NCBI GenBank assembly: GCA_030446955.1
Contig: JAUJMG010000305.1
Location: forward strand, 1 to 5,365
Direction: 5' to 3'
Source of the DNA: Thermomicrobiales bacterium
Lineage (GTDB): Bacteria; Chloroflexota; Chloroflexia; Thermomicrobiales; UBA6265
Length of the DNA: 5,365 nucleotides
How positions within the stretch are numbered: the first letter of the stretch is position 1; each line of letters opens with the position of its first letter. Position numbers and translations under genes: made by a program. Under the pieces are notes generated by a model, which saw only the letters and a list, made by a program, of their open reading frames with translations, ran no database searches and had not been told where the DNA came from. Below, in pieces: positions 1 through 5,365 of this stretch.

Positions 1-177
1 CCGACTTCTCTGGGATCTTGGGCCGTAGCTACAGGGCCTCTACCGGAGCACCCGACCTTCGACGAGCCCGCGACCGTCACGCCCGCCTCGGGAAACACGG
101 CGACCTACGCGCCGTTCGGCGCGTCGGTGGCCGAGCGGTCGGCCGCGTATAGAGCGCCGCCTGATGCTCCTACGTAG
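1..177 (+). CDS. Unrecognised C-terminal ORF fragment, open at left edge
   Basis: Frame 1 is open from the first base to a TAG at 175-177, giving 58 residues without a start in the window. Codons about 15 to 51 (43-153) end in G or C in about 34 of 37 cases, which is the periodicity expected of a real gene in a high-GC genome and is better than the opposite strand here. The first 14 codons lack this bias, so the upstream part may be in another frame or be non-coding. The peptide is rich in Ala, Pro, Thr and Ser (for example FDEPATVTPASGNTATYAPF) and matches no family I recognise. After about 165, frame 3 stays open to a TGA at 327-329 with weaker bias, so a frame-damaged longer gene is possible. 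It could equally be chance composition. Confidence 0.3.
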   Translation, partial: PTSLGSWAVATGPLPEHPTFDEPATVTPASGNTATYAPFGASVAERSAAYRAPPDAPT

Positions 178-249
178 GCGGACTGTCGCAGGGCACCATC
201 GACGCTTCGACAGCAAACGTTCAGAAGCTAGTGACCGGGGCGCGCGTGG

Positions 250-278
250 TTGACGCGGTGTTCGGCGACGGGCATTGT
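250..278 (+). promoter_or_regulatory. Candidate sigma-70-type promoter for the three-gene operon
   Basis: A TTGACG hexamer at 250-255 is followed, after 17 bases, by CATTGT at 273-278. The first matches the -35 consensus except at its last base; the second fits the relaxed actinobacterial -10 pattern (T/C)AnnnT. Transcription would start near 285 and leave a leader of about 80 bases before the ATG at 365. No other upstream promoter of this quality was seen. If correct, it excludes the in-frame TTG at 275, which lies inside the -10 box. Read by eye only. Confidence 0.35.
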
Positions 279-287
279 GGCAAAGCT

Positions 288-307
288 CGTGGGCCGTTAC
301 GGCCACG
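288..307. repeat. Imperfect hairpin in the operon leader
   Basis: The sequence CGTGGgCCG, TTA, CGGCCACG forms an eight-pair stem with a single bulged G and a three-base loop. It lies just downstream of the candidate promoter, at the predicted 5' end of the transcript, so it could stabilise the mRNA or act as a regulatory fold. No run of T follows, so it is not a classical terminator. Such short GC stems also arise by chance in high-GC DNA. Confidence 0.3.
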
Positions 308-353
308 GGAGGCGACACTGAGCCGCTGAGCGGAATGCCTAGCGGATCTCGGC

Positions 354-360
354 GGGGGGA
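354..360 (+). promoter_or_regulatory. Ribosome binding site deciding the start at 365
   Basis: GGGGGGA ends four bases before ATG 365. The alternative in-frame starts, TTG 275 and ATG 335, have weaker or no purine-rich stretch in front of them, so 365 is preferred. Confidence 0.5.
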
Positions 361-364
361 TCGC

Positions 365-1099
365 ATGGTGGAACCGCAGGGCGGTAAGGAGAAGCGCTCG
401 CTGCCGGGTGAGGCGTGGTTCTTTTACTTGCTTTTCCTAATTGCCGCCGCCGTCGCCCTTTGGCTGGTGCCCAGCTGGAAGTGGCCGGTTCCCGGCAAGG
501 CCAACGTCCATCCCGACCGGCACGAGTGCCCGATGCTCCGGGAGGACGACGACCTCGTACACCTGGCCCTCCGGAGCAGCAAGAGCGAGGCAACTGCGCA
601 ATTCAACCGGTGGCAGTCGTGCGACGACGAGAAGGGGACAACACTGATCGACCGCGCTAAGGAGGCGGTCACCTACGACTACGTGCTCGTCGGTGCGCTG
701 GGATTGGCGGTATTCGCGGCATCCCTCCTCATGCGCCGACAGAAGAGGTGGCGCCTCGCGGCAGACTTCGGCCTTGTGCTGGCATTGGTGTACGCGAGCA
801 CGGATTTTGCAGAGAACAGTCTGTTGAGAAAGTTCCTCGAGGATCAGGAGACGTGGTCAAGATCGCTTCCGCTCCTGGCGGCGGTGAAGTTCGGCGCCTT
901 CATCGCCGTCTTGCCGCTGGTAGGAGGCGCGCTCTTCGTGGTCCTTTTCGGCGAGGCACCCTCGAGCGATCTGGTCAGCGGCCCTCGACCGCCTGGCCGG
1001 TTCTGGTCACGGTGGAAGCGACGCTTCAAACGCTCGCCCGGCCCCGAGCCGGTCGGCATCGAAGATCGCGCCCGACCGAGCCGCCGGAATGTCTCATGA
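365..1099 (+). CDS. Four-helix membrane protein of unknown function
   Basis: This 244-residue protein is not assigned to a family. Hydrophobic segments lie at about 18-36, 103-123, 130-149 and 169-195, giving four membrane helices. The N-terminus (KEKR) and the basic tail from 212 (WSRWKRRFKR) suggest that both ends are cytoplasmic. Helices 1 and 2 are separated by a charged extracytoplasmic loop of about 65 residues with two cysteines (55 and 86) that could form a disulfide. At the end of helix 3 is an acidic cluster D147-x-x-E150-N151, unusual next to a membrane segment and a candidate functional site. It is the first gene of the operon and its TGA overlaps the ATG of the phospholipase gene, which implies translational coupling and perhaps a complex with that protein. 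The start at 365 is chosen for its ribosome binding site and because it sits shortly before helix 1; ATG 335 is the alternative. That a membrane protein is encoded is secure; function is unknown. Confidence 0.8.
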   Translation: MVEPQGGKEKRSLPGEAWFFYLLFLIAAAVALWLVPSWKWPVPGKANVHPDRHECPMLREDDDLVHLALRSSKSEATAQFNRWQSCDDEKGTTLIDRAKEAVTYDYVLVGALGLAVFAASLLMRRQKRWRLAADFGLVLALVYASTDFAENSLLRKFLEDQETWSRSLPLLAAVKFGAFIAVLPLVGGALFVVLFGEAPSSDLVSGPRPPGRFWSRWKRRFKRSPGPEPVGIEDRARPSRRNVS

Positions 1100-3957
1100 C
1101 GCCCTTACGTTCCGTGGCCCGGCGTCTTCGCGTATTGGTGTGTGGGCCGCCCCAGAAGCGCGACGAACCGACCGAGGACAAAACGGTGACCGACGAGAAA
1201 GCGGTGGTCGCTCCTGAGGGGGTGCCGAAGGGGGAGCGGGTCCTGGGGGTCTGCTGCTCCGGCGGGGGGATCCGGTCGGCGGCTTTTTCCTTGGGCGCCC
1301 TTCAGGCCCTCGATGAGCGTGAGGGCATCGGCGGTTCCGAGCTCTCCCGGGCGCGCTGGCTTTTCTCGGTGTCGGGCGGTTCCTACCTGTCCGCGGCGTG
1401 GGTCACGGCGCGTGAGCGCCATCCACCACCGGCTCTACCAACACCAGAGCAACCCCCTCCGGCGTGGGCCCGCGGGTCGTTCGAGGAGAAGTACCTCCGG
1501 CGCCACTCCTCTTATTTGGCACCGGGAATGGGCGGAAAGGCCTGGGCATTTCTATGGTACGTCCTGGCACTCGTGGCCAACGTCAGTTTGGTGGTGGTCG
1601 CCATCGGGACGCTCTTCCTGCCCTACGGCTGGCTCATCGCCACCGGGATCGAGCGGCAGCCGGTCGAGAGTGGCGTCCTCAGCCTGCCCGACGGCGGGTG
1701 CATCGAGTTGGCCAACGGCTCGGTCCTCGCGTCCCTCCCCGGCACGTCGCTCGAGCTGACGGAGAGCGCCAGGGTATTCGTAGCTCCCGGGGTCGTTTTT
1801 CCGCCTGCACCGAAGCCGGGCAAGAGCAAGGCCACGGCGACGGCGGAGGGACTCCCGCCCGTCGAAGCGGTGGCGGTCGTGAGGGAAACCACGACGACCA
1901 CCACCCCTCCCGACGTGCCCGCCCGGCCCGGTCCCGCCTGCCCTGCCTCGTTCACAGCCGAGGACGACACTGGCACGCTGCGCGCCGACGCCGCCGGACG
2001 GCTACTCGAGAAGGGCACCCGGGTGCCGATCCGGCCGGGGTCGCAGCTAGAGGTCAGGAGCGTTGGTCGCCGGGTCAGCGGCTGCCTGACCGAGGCTCCG
2101 AAGACGACCGAGGCTCCGAAGACGACGCCCAGGTGCCCGTTGGGCACCGCAGAACAACATGTCGTCCCGTCCGGAAGCCGACTCGTAAGCGCCCCAAGAG
2201 TGCAGTTGACGCTCCAGAGCACGGCGATCGTCGGGAGTGGATCCCCGCCCCGGCTCGACCGGGCCTGCGGCGTCGACGTTTGCGACCGTTTCCTGCTGGC
2301 CTCATGGCTTTCGTGGTTGCCCTGGACTGCGGTTGGCCTGCTGGCCCTGTCAGGGCTCACCTTGGTCACCATGCGGGAGGATCCGTTGTCCCGGGCGAAG
2401 GTCCAGAAGGGTGCCAAATTGATCGCGGTCGGCGCGGGTCTTGTCGTCCTCTCGTTGTGGGCCGTACCGCACTTGGTCGTGCATCTCGGTCGGGGGCGCT
2501 CATGGCTTGAGGAGCAGGCGCGCGTCGTTGGGGGCGTCAGCGGCGGGACGATCCTGCTCGCCCTCTTGACGCAGCTACGGTCAGCCTCGGCGAAGAGCGA
2601 CAAACCCACCGGGAAGGTGCCCGACCTCATCAAATCGGTCGGCGCGCGGTTGCGTCCCTTCCTCCTGCGGCTGGCCGCTCTGGTGGCCGGACCGGTCCTG
2701 CTCGTCTTGACAGCGCTGCTTTTCGCCTCCTACGGGGCCTCCTGGGACGCCGATTTCGGCCAGATCACCGTCGCTGTCGTCATGGCGGGCTGGCTCGCTA
2801 TCTTCGGCGCCTGTGGAGACCTAAACCGGTGGTCGCTCCACCCCTACTACCGAGAGCGCCTCCGTTCCGCGTTCGCGGTCGATCGCGAACACGGAGAGCC
2901 CGGTGACCCATCGCTCCACGAATTACCCAGCGAACCGAACGCCCCCGAGCTGACCATGTGCGCGACGGCGAACTTGGCCGACGACCGTGTCACTCCCCCC
3001 GGACGGCCAGCGCTTCCATGGACGTTCTCGCGCAACGAGATGGGCAGTTGCCCTGGCACCGGGTGCTACGCCCCCTCTGATCTGCCGGAACGGTTCGACT
3101 ATCTGAGGCGAGTTTGGACCTCCGTGGCCGTGTCCGGCGCCGCCTTCGCACCAGCGATGGGTAAGATGTCGCGCCCGGAGCGGTTCCTCATGGCGCTCGG
3201 CAATCTTCGCCTCGGGCTCTGGTACCCGAACCCGATCTATTACCAGCCGCAGCGCGAGAATGCCGAAAGACCCGATTTCGCTCGCAACTGGTACGAGTGG
3301 CATCACCCGCGCCTCTGGTACCTGTTCAAAGAGGGGCTCGGCCTACACAAGCTCCGTGACCCGTGGGTGTACGTGACCGACGGCGGGCACTACGAGAACC
3401 TCGGTCTAGTGGAGCTTCTGCGCACGAAGCGATGTAGGGAGGTCTACTGCTTCGACGCCGCTGGAGATGCCACGCACACGTTCGGCACCTTCGCCGACGC
3501 TCAGCGGTTAGCGCGGGAGGAGTGGCAGATCGAGATCGACCTCGACCCGCGGGGGATGGCCGACGAGAACGGCGTGTCCAAGGTCGGCCTCTGGGCGGGC
3601 ACCGTAAAGTACCCCGAAGGCGATCCCGGTTGGCTCGTCCTCGCCAAGCTCGCCGTGCCACTTTCCGCGCCGTTCGACATCCTTGACCGGGCCCGCACTC
3701 TTCCGTCGTTCCCCACCCACCCGACGGCCGATCAGCTCTACACAGACCAGAAGTTCGGGGCGTACCGCGCCCTGGGGCAGCACCTCGGGCGAGAGGCGCT
3801 CACCGTCGGCACCAAGCTCCGGGCGATGGTCGCCAACCGCGTACCGGTGCCCCGGGCCGTCGAGATGATGAACAAGGAGCTGTGCGAAAGGCGTGACCCG
3901 CACCCTTGCCCTCCGCCGAAGCCGGGGACCGAGGCGGAGAAGAGGGACGGCGATTGA
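1096..3957 (+). CDS. Membrane-embedded patatin-like phospholipase (Ser-Asp acyl hydrolase)
   Basis: The 953-residue product carries the patatin signature in two separated parts. The oxyanion-hole glycine motif is SGGGIRSAAFSLGALQAL (about 55-72) and the nucleophile is Ser93 in SVSGGS. The Asp of the dyad is Asp762 in VTDGGHYENLGL, far downstream. Patatins use a Ser-Asp dyad to hydrolyse acyl esters of phospholipids or other lipids. Between the two halves lie about six membrane helices (about 150-175, 399-425, 439-462, 476-493, 519-546, 554-573) and, after the first, an insert of about 215 residues (183-396). Basic loops at 427-440 and 494-519 place those loops inside, so the insert is outside and both catalytic halves are cytoplasmic. 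NRWSLHPYYRERL (577-589) and the NLRLGLWYPNP stretch (702-712) are typical of the large bacterial patatin-like membrane family. ATG 1096 overlaps the previous stop; the frame is open upstream to 748, but only as a shadow of the first gene. The ribosome site is weak (GGA at 1086-1088), fitting coupled translation. Physiological substrate unknown. Confidence 0.88.
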   Translation: MTPLRSVARRLRVLVCGPPQKRDEPTEDKTVTDEKAVVAPEGVPKGERVLGVCCSGGGIRSAAFSLGALQALDEREGIGGSELSRARWLFSVSGGSYLSAAWVTARERHPPPALPTPEQPPPAWARGSFEEKYLRRHSSYLAPGMGGKAWAFLWYVLALVANVSLVVVAIGTLFLPYGWLIATGIERQPVESGVLSLPDGGCIELANGSVLASLPGTSLELTESARVFVAPGVVFPPAPKPGKSKATATAEGLPPVEAVAVVRETTTTTTPPDVPARPGPACPASFTAEDDTGTLRADAAGRLLEKGTRVPIRPGSQLEVRSVGRRVSGCLTEAPKTTEAPKTTPRCPLGTAEQHVVPSGSRLVSAPRVQLTLQSTAIVGSGSPPRLDRACGVDVCDRFLLASWLSWLPWTAVGLLALSGLTLVTMREDPLSRAKVQKGAKLIAVGAGLVVLSLWAVPHLVVHLGRGRSWLEEQARVVGGVSGGTILLALLTQLRSASAKSDKPTGKVPDLIKSVGARLRPFLLRLAALVAGPVLLVLTALLFASYGASWDADFGQITVAVVMAGWLAIFGACGDLNRWSLHPYYRERLRSAFAVDREHGEPGDPSLHELPSEPNAPELTMCATANLADDRVTPPGRPALPWTFSRNEMGSCPGTGCYAPSDLPERFDYLRRVWTSVAVSGAAFAPAMGKMSRPERFLMALGNLRLGLWYPNPIYYQPQRENAERPDFARNWYEWHHPRLWYLFKEGLGLHKLRDPWVYVTDGGHYENLGLVELLRTKRCREVYCFDAAGDATHTFGTFADAQRLAREEWQIEIDLDPRGMADENGVSKVGLWAGTVKYPEGDPGWLVLAKLAVPLSAPFDILDRARTLPSFPTHPTADQLYTDQKFGAYRALGQHLGREALTVGTKLRAMVANRVPVPRAVEMMNKELCERRDPHPCPPPKPGTEAEKRDGD
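2089..2124 (+). repeat. Perfect 18-bp tandem duplication inside the phospholipase gene
   Basis: Two identical 18-base units (2089-2106 and 2107-2124) encode TEAPKT twice, residues 332-343, followed by another Thr. The duplication is in frame and lies in the Thr/Pro-rich part of the extracytoplasmic insert, so it lengthens a linker without breaking the protein. Perfect DNA identity suggests a recent slippage event. Confidence 0.9.
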
Positions 3958-3962
3958 GGCTC

Positions 3963-3969
3963 GGGTGAG
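3963..3969 (+). promoter_or_regulatory. Ribosome binding site deciding the start at 3974
   Basis: GGGTGAG ends four bases before ATG 3974. The in-frame GTG at 3965 lies inside this motif and would itself lack a good site. The ATG at 3893 would put a very arginine-rich stretch, overlapping the phospholipase gene, in front of the protein. Confidence 0.5.
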
Positions 3970-3973
3970 CGCG

Positions 3974-4681
3974 ATGACGAAGCTCCGTGGCGTCGCCGCC
4001 TGGATTGGGCGTGAGTACCAGCTGTGCCGGTCGGAGCTCGACCGGCTGCGAGCGCTTCCTCACCGCTCCCTGTCCGCACTCGGTGCGGTCGGAGCATCAG
4101 CACTGGTGGCGGCGCTCGGCAACACCATCGTCGTGTTAGGCCGGCGATGGAAGGCTGAGGGCGAGTGGATCACTCTGCTGGGCGTCCCTGTAATCGGCCT
4201 CGCCGGAGGGGCGTTGCTGTGGCGTTGCGGGTGGACGTGGCGAGACCTCGGTTTCCGCTGGCCCGCCGTCGACCCCCCCAGGTGGTTCACGCAAGGCGCG
4301 GTCGCCCTTGCGGTCACCGGAGCGGCTGCCTCGGGCGTCATCGGGAAGATCGCTGGCGAGGACCTCCCGGCTGTCCAAGTGGTTCGGCTGCTAGTCGGGA
4401 CTGCCCTTGGCGAGGAACTCGTGCACCGGAGTGTGGTGCTCGGCGTGTGGGCGAGCACCAGGGTCCCCGGACGCTGGATTGTCGTGGCCAACATGGGCAC
4501 CTTCGCCCTATGGCACCTGGCCAGCGCGACGCACCAGTCGGGCTTTCGATGGTGGGAGGTCGTCGGACCCGGCGTTCTGGCGCTGGTTCTACTCTGGGGC
4601 CGCCTCCGGAGCCGGAGCATTGTCGCACCCGCCGCGTTCCACGCCGCGCCGAACATGACGGAGTTCCTACCCCCGCTGTGA
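3974..4681 (+). CDS. CPBP/Rce1-family intramembrane glutamic protease
   Basis: The 235-residue protein has all three motifs of the CPBP (CaaX protease and bacteriocin-processing, Abi) family: EELVHR (Glu147, Glu148, Arg152), FALWH (Phe177, His181) and HAAPN (His223, Asn227), matching EExxxR, FxxxH and HxxxN. In this family the Glu, two His and Asn form a water-activating site within the membrane that cleaves peptides or prenylated substrates. Hydrophobic segments near 36-56, 66-84, 106-126, 137-160, 168-186 and 196-210, with a short one at 214-225, place the motifs in or beside the last helices, as expected. The first 33 residues are basic and probably cytoplasmic. It lies 16 bases after the phospholipase stop, so it is probably the last gene of the same transcript. 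Its substrate is unknown; the two neighbouring membrane proteins are natural candidates. Family assignment is firm and the motifs suggest an active enzyme. Bacterial members are known in bacteriocin immunity, protein maturation and, less often, signalling. Confidence 0.88.
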   Translation: MTKLRGVAAWIGREYQLCRSELDRLRALPHRSLSALGAVGASALVAALGNTIVVLGRRWKAEGEWITLLGVPVIGLAGGALLWRCGWTWRDLGFRWPAVDPPRWFTQGAVALAVTGAAASGVIGKIAGEDLPAVQVVRLLVGTALGEELVHRSVVLGVWASTRVPGRWIVVANMGTFALWHLASATHQSGFRWWEVVGPGVLALVLLWGRLRSRSIVAPAAFHAAPNMTEFLPPL

Positions 4682-5040
4682 GCTGGAGTGACCAATCTTG
4701 AAGGCGACGACGGCGAGCGCCTGCGGGTACTCCTCCGGCGGATCCTATTGCCGCTGGTGCAGGCACGGACAACTGGGACGAGTACGACCGCCTCACGGCA
4801 GACGAGGCTGCGTCATCGCACCGGTCTAATATGGAGCGGACCGACGGCCGGGCTGACGGTGGCGTCGCTGACGGACTACCCGCTCCGAATTGCCGCGGGA
4901 ACCTTGGGTCGGCCTGCTCCGTCCCGGTGCCCCAGTTCGGCACGAGCGGGCGCCGGTAACGCTCGGGCAACACGCGACCACGAGCGTATGTCCTTCCGTT
5001 CCCGGTCCAGTCGGGGCCGGGCCCACCGAGGGAGGTCACC
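4682..5040. other. Intergenic stretch without an intact gene; possible gene relic
   Basis: No frame here combines a start, a ribosome site and a recognisable product. Frame 1 is open from 4702 to a TAA at 4957-4959 without a start near its beginning. Its segment at 4762-4809 reads GTDNWDEYDRLTADEA with almost all codons ending in G or C, then loses that character, so it may be a scrap of a decayed gene. A seven-base inverted repeat, ACGCTCG at 4959-4965 and CGAGCGT at 4981-4987, is too weak to call a terminator. A TAATAT at 4827-4832 has no partner -35 box. I see no clear terminator after the operon, no tRNA and no attachment-site pair. Confidence 0.4.
5031..5036 (+). promoter_or_regulatory. 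Strong ribosome binding site of the integrase gene
   Basis: GGAGGT, four bases before GTG 5041, is a near-perfect Shine-Dalgarno sequence. It fixes the GTG as the start and shows that the integrase gene was once, or still is, a properly expressed gene starting here. Confidence 0.8.
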
Positions 5041-5365
5041 GTGTCCACGATCACCTGTACCGCCGTCGTCCTCGCCGAGGATCCCGCCGAGCGGACCGAG
5101 GCGATGGCGGTCGGAGGGTTCTTGGCTGCATACGCCGGCGCCACCCGCATCAGCTACGCCACCGACCTGCGCATCTTCGCCAGGTGGTGCCGCCAAGCCG
5201 ACCGCAGCCTGCTCACGGTCAGCGTCCCACCTCGAGCTGTTCGGCCGATGGATGGAAGAGACCGGGCCGCATGCGATCCACCGTCGCCCGGCGGCTGTCC
5301 ACCCTGGTCAGCTTCTACCGCTACTGCGAACAGGAGCAGCTCGTTGATCGCAACCCTGCCCTCAA
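5041..5365 (+). pseudogene. Tyrosine recombinase/integrase N-terminus, frameshifted and cut by window end
   Basis: Three successive frames spell the N-terminal SAM-like DNA-binding domain of an XerC/D-type integrase. Frame 1 (5041-5220) gives FLAAYAGATRISYATDLRIF and ends at RSLLTV. Frame 2 (5228-5263) gives HLELFGRWMEET. Frame 3 (5271 onward) gives MRSTVARRLSTLVSFYRYCE and runs to NPAL at the edge. Removing one G from GGG at 5264-5266 restores ETGRMRSTVARR, so the second break looks like a single-base insertion. The first, at 5221-5227, is one extra base or two missing; two missing would restore the usual V-x-x-x-H spacing. The catalytic domain (Arg, His, Arg, Tyr) lies beyond the window. 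These enzymes recombine att sites of phages and integrative elements, so the gene marks this region as mobile or formerly mobile. Two breaks within 60 bases may be decay or sequencing errors; in frame 1 as written the product is diverted into unrelated sequence. Confidence 0.8.

Noticed and set aside
40..366. Minus-strand ORF of 108 residues in the left region
   Set aside because: Very Arg-rich; the third-position G/C pattern fits the plus strand frame 1 better.
748..1095. N-terminal extension of the phospholipase to 748
   Set aside because: It would overlap the first gene by about 350 bases, is Arg-rich with no structure, and ATG 1096 in the ATGA overlap is the natural start.
1464..2510. 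Long plus-strand ORF (348 residues) in another frame within the phospholipase gene
   Set aside because: Arg- and Gly-rich out-of-frame shadow; the hydrophobic helices and patatin motifs lie in the other frame.
1623..2633. Long minus-strand ORF (336 residues) opposite the phospholipase insert
   Set aside because: It is antisense to a gene with clear motifs on both sides, has no recognisable domain and is explained by the scarcity of stop codons in high-GC DNA.
1096..3957. CBASS assignment because of the patatin effector
   Set aside because: No cyclic-oligonucleotide synthase or ancillary genes are present, and this patatin is of the large membrane type rather than the short CapV type.
5014..5024. 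GGGCCGGGCCC palindrome upstream of the integrase
   Set aside because: Arms are separated by one base, leaving only a three- to four-pair stem; common by chance in such GC-rich sequence.
4338..5150. Minus-strand ORF of 270 residues across the protease end and intergenic stretch
   Set aside because: No family motifs, overlaps the catalytic part of the protease and has low-complexity composition.
4688..5347. A 219-residue ORF from GTG 4688 through the integrase region
   Set aside because: Only its section HLELFGRWMEETG is integrase-like; the rest is Arg/Ser/Pro-rich shadow, so it is the middle frame of the broken integrase joined to intergenic sequence.

Overview
The window looks like a high-GC actinobacterial genome segment. 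The bases are roughly two-thirds G+C by eye, coding codons mostly end in G or C, genes start with ATG or GTG, and the recombinase fragment at the right end is of a type common in Actinobacteria. Another high-GC soil or water lineage cannot be excluded.

Layout. Positions 1-177 carry an unrecognised open reading fragment that enters from the left edge and stops at a TAG; its middle part has coding-like third positions. Positions 178-364 are a leader with an imperfect hairpin and a plausible promoter. Positions 365-4681 hold three genes on the + strand packed as one operon: a four-helix membrane protein of unknown function (365-1099), a 953-residue patatin-like lipid acyl hydrolase interrupted by about six membrane helices and a large extracytoplasmic insert (1096-3957), and a CPBP/Rce1-type intramembrane protease with all its catalytic motifs (3974-4681). 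The first two overlap by 4 bases (ATGA); the third follows after 16 bases. Positions 4682-5040 have no convincing intact gene. From 5041 to the window end runs the N-terminal part of a tyrosine recombinase (integrase), with a strong ribosome binding site but two frame changes, so it is broken as written.

How the genes may work together. All three operon products are predicted to sit in the cytoplasmic membrane. One would hydrolyse lipid acyl esters, one would cleave proteins inside the membrane, and one has no recognised activity and could be a partner or scaffold. The tight spacing implies co-translation and probably a shared job at the membrane. Next to a damaged integrase, this fits accessory cargo. 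A membrane-damaging or membrane-remodelling system such as a defence, stress or bacteriocin-immunity module is the most interesting reading, but that function is inference: the window shows no sensor, nucleotide cyclase or toxin gene.
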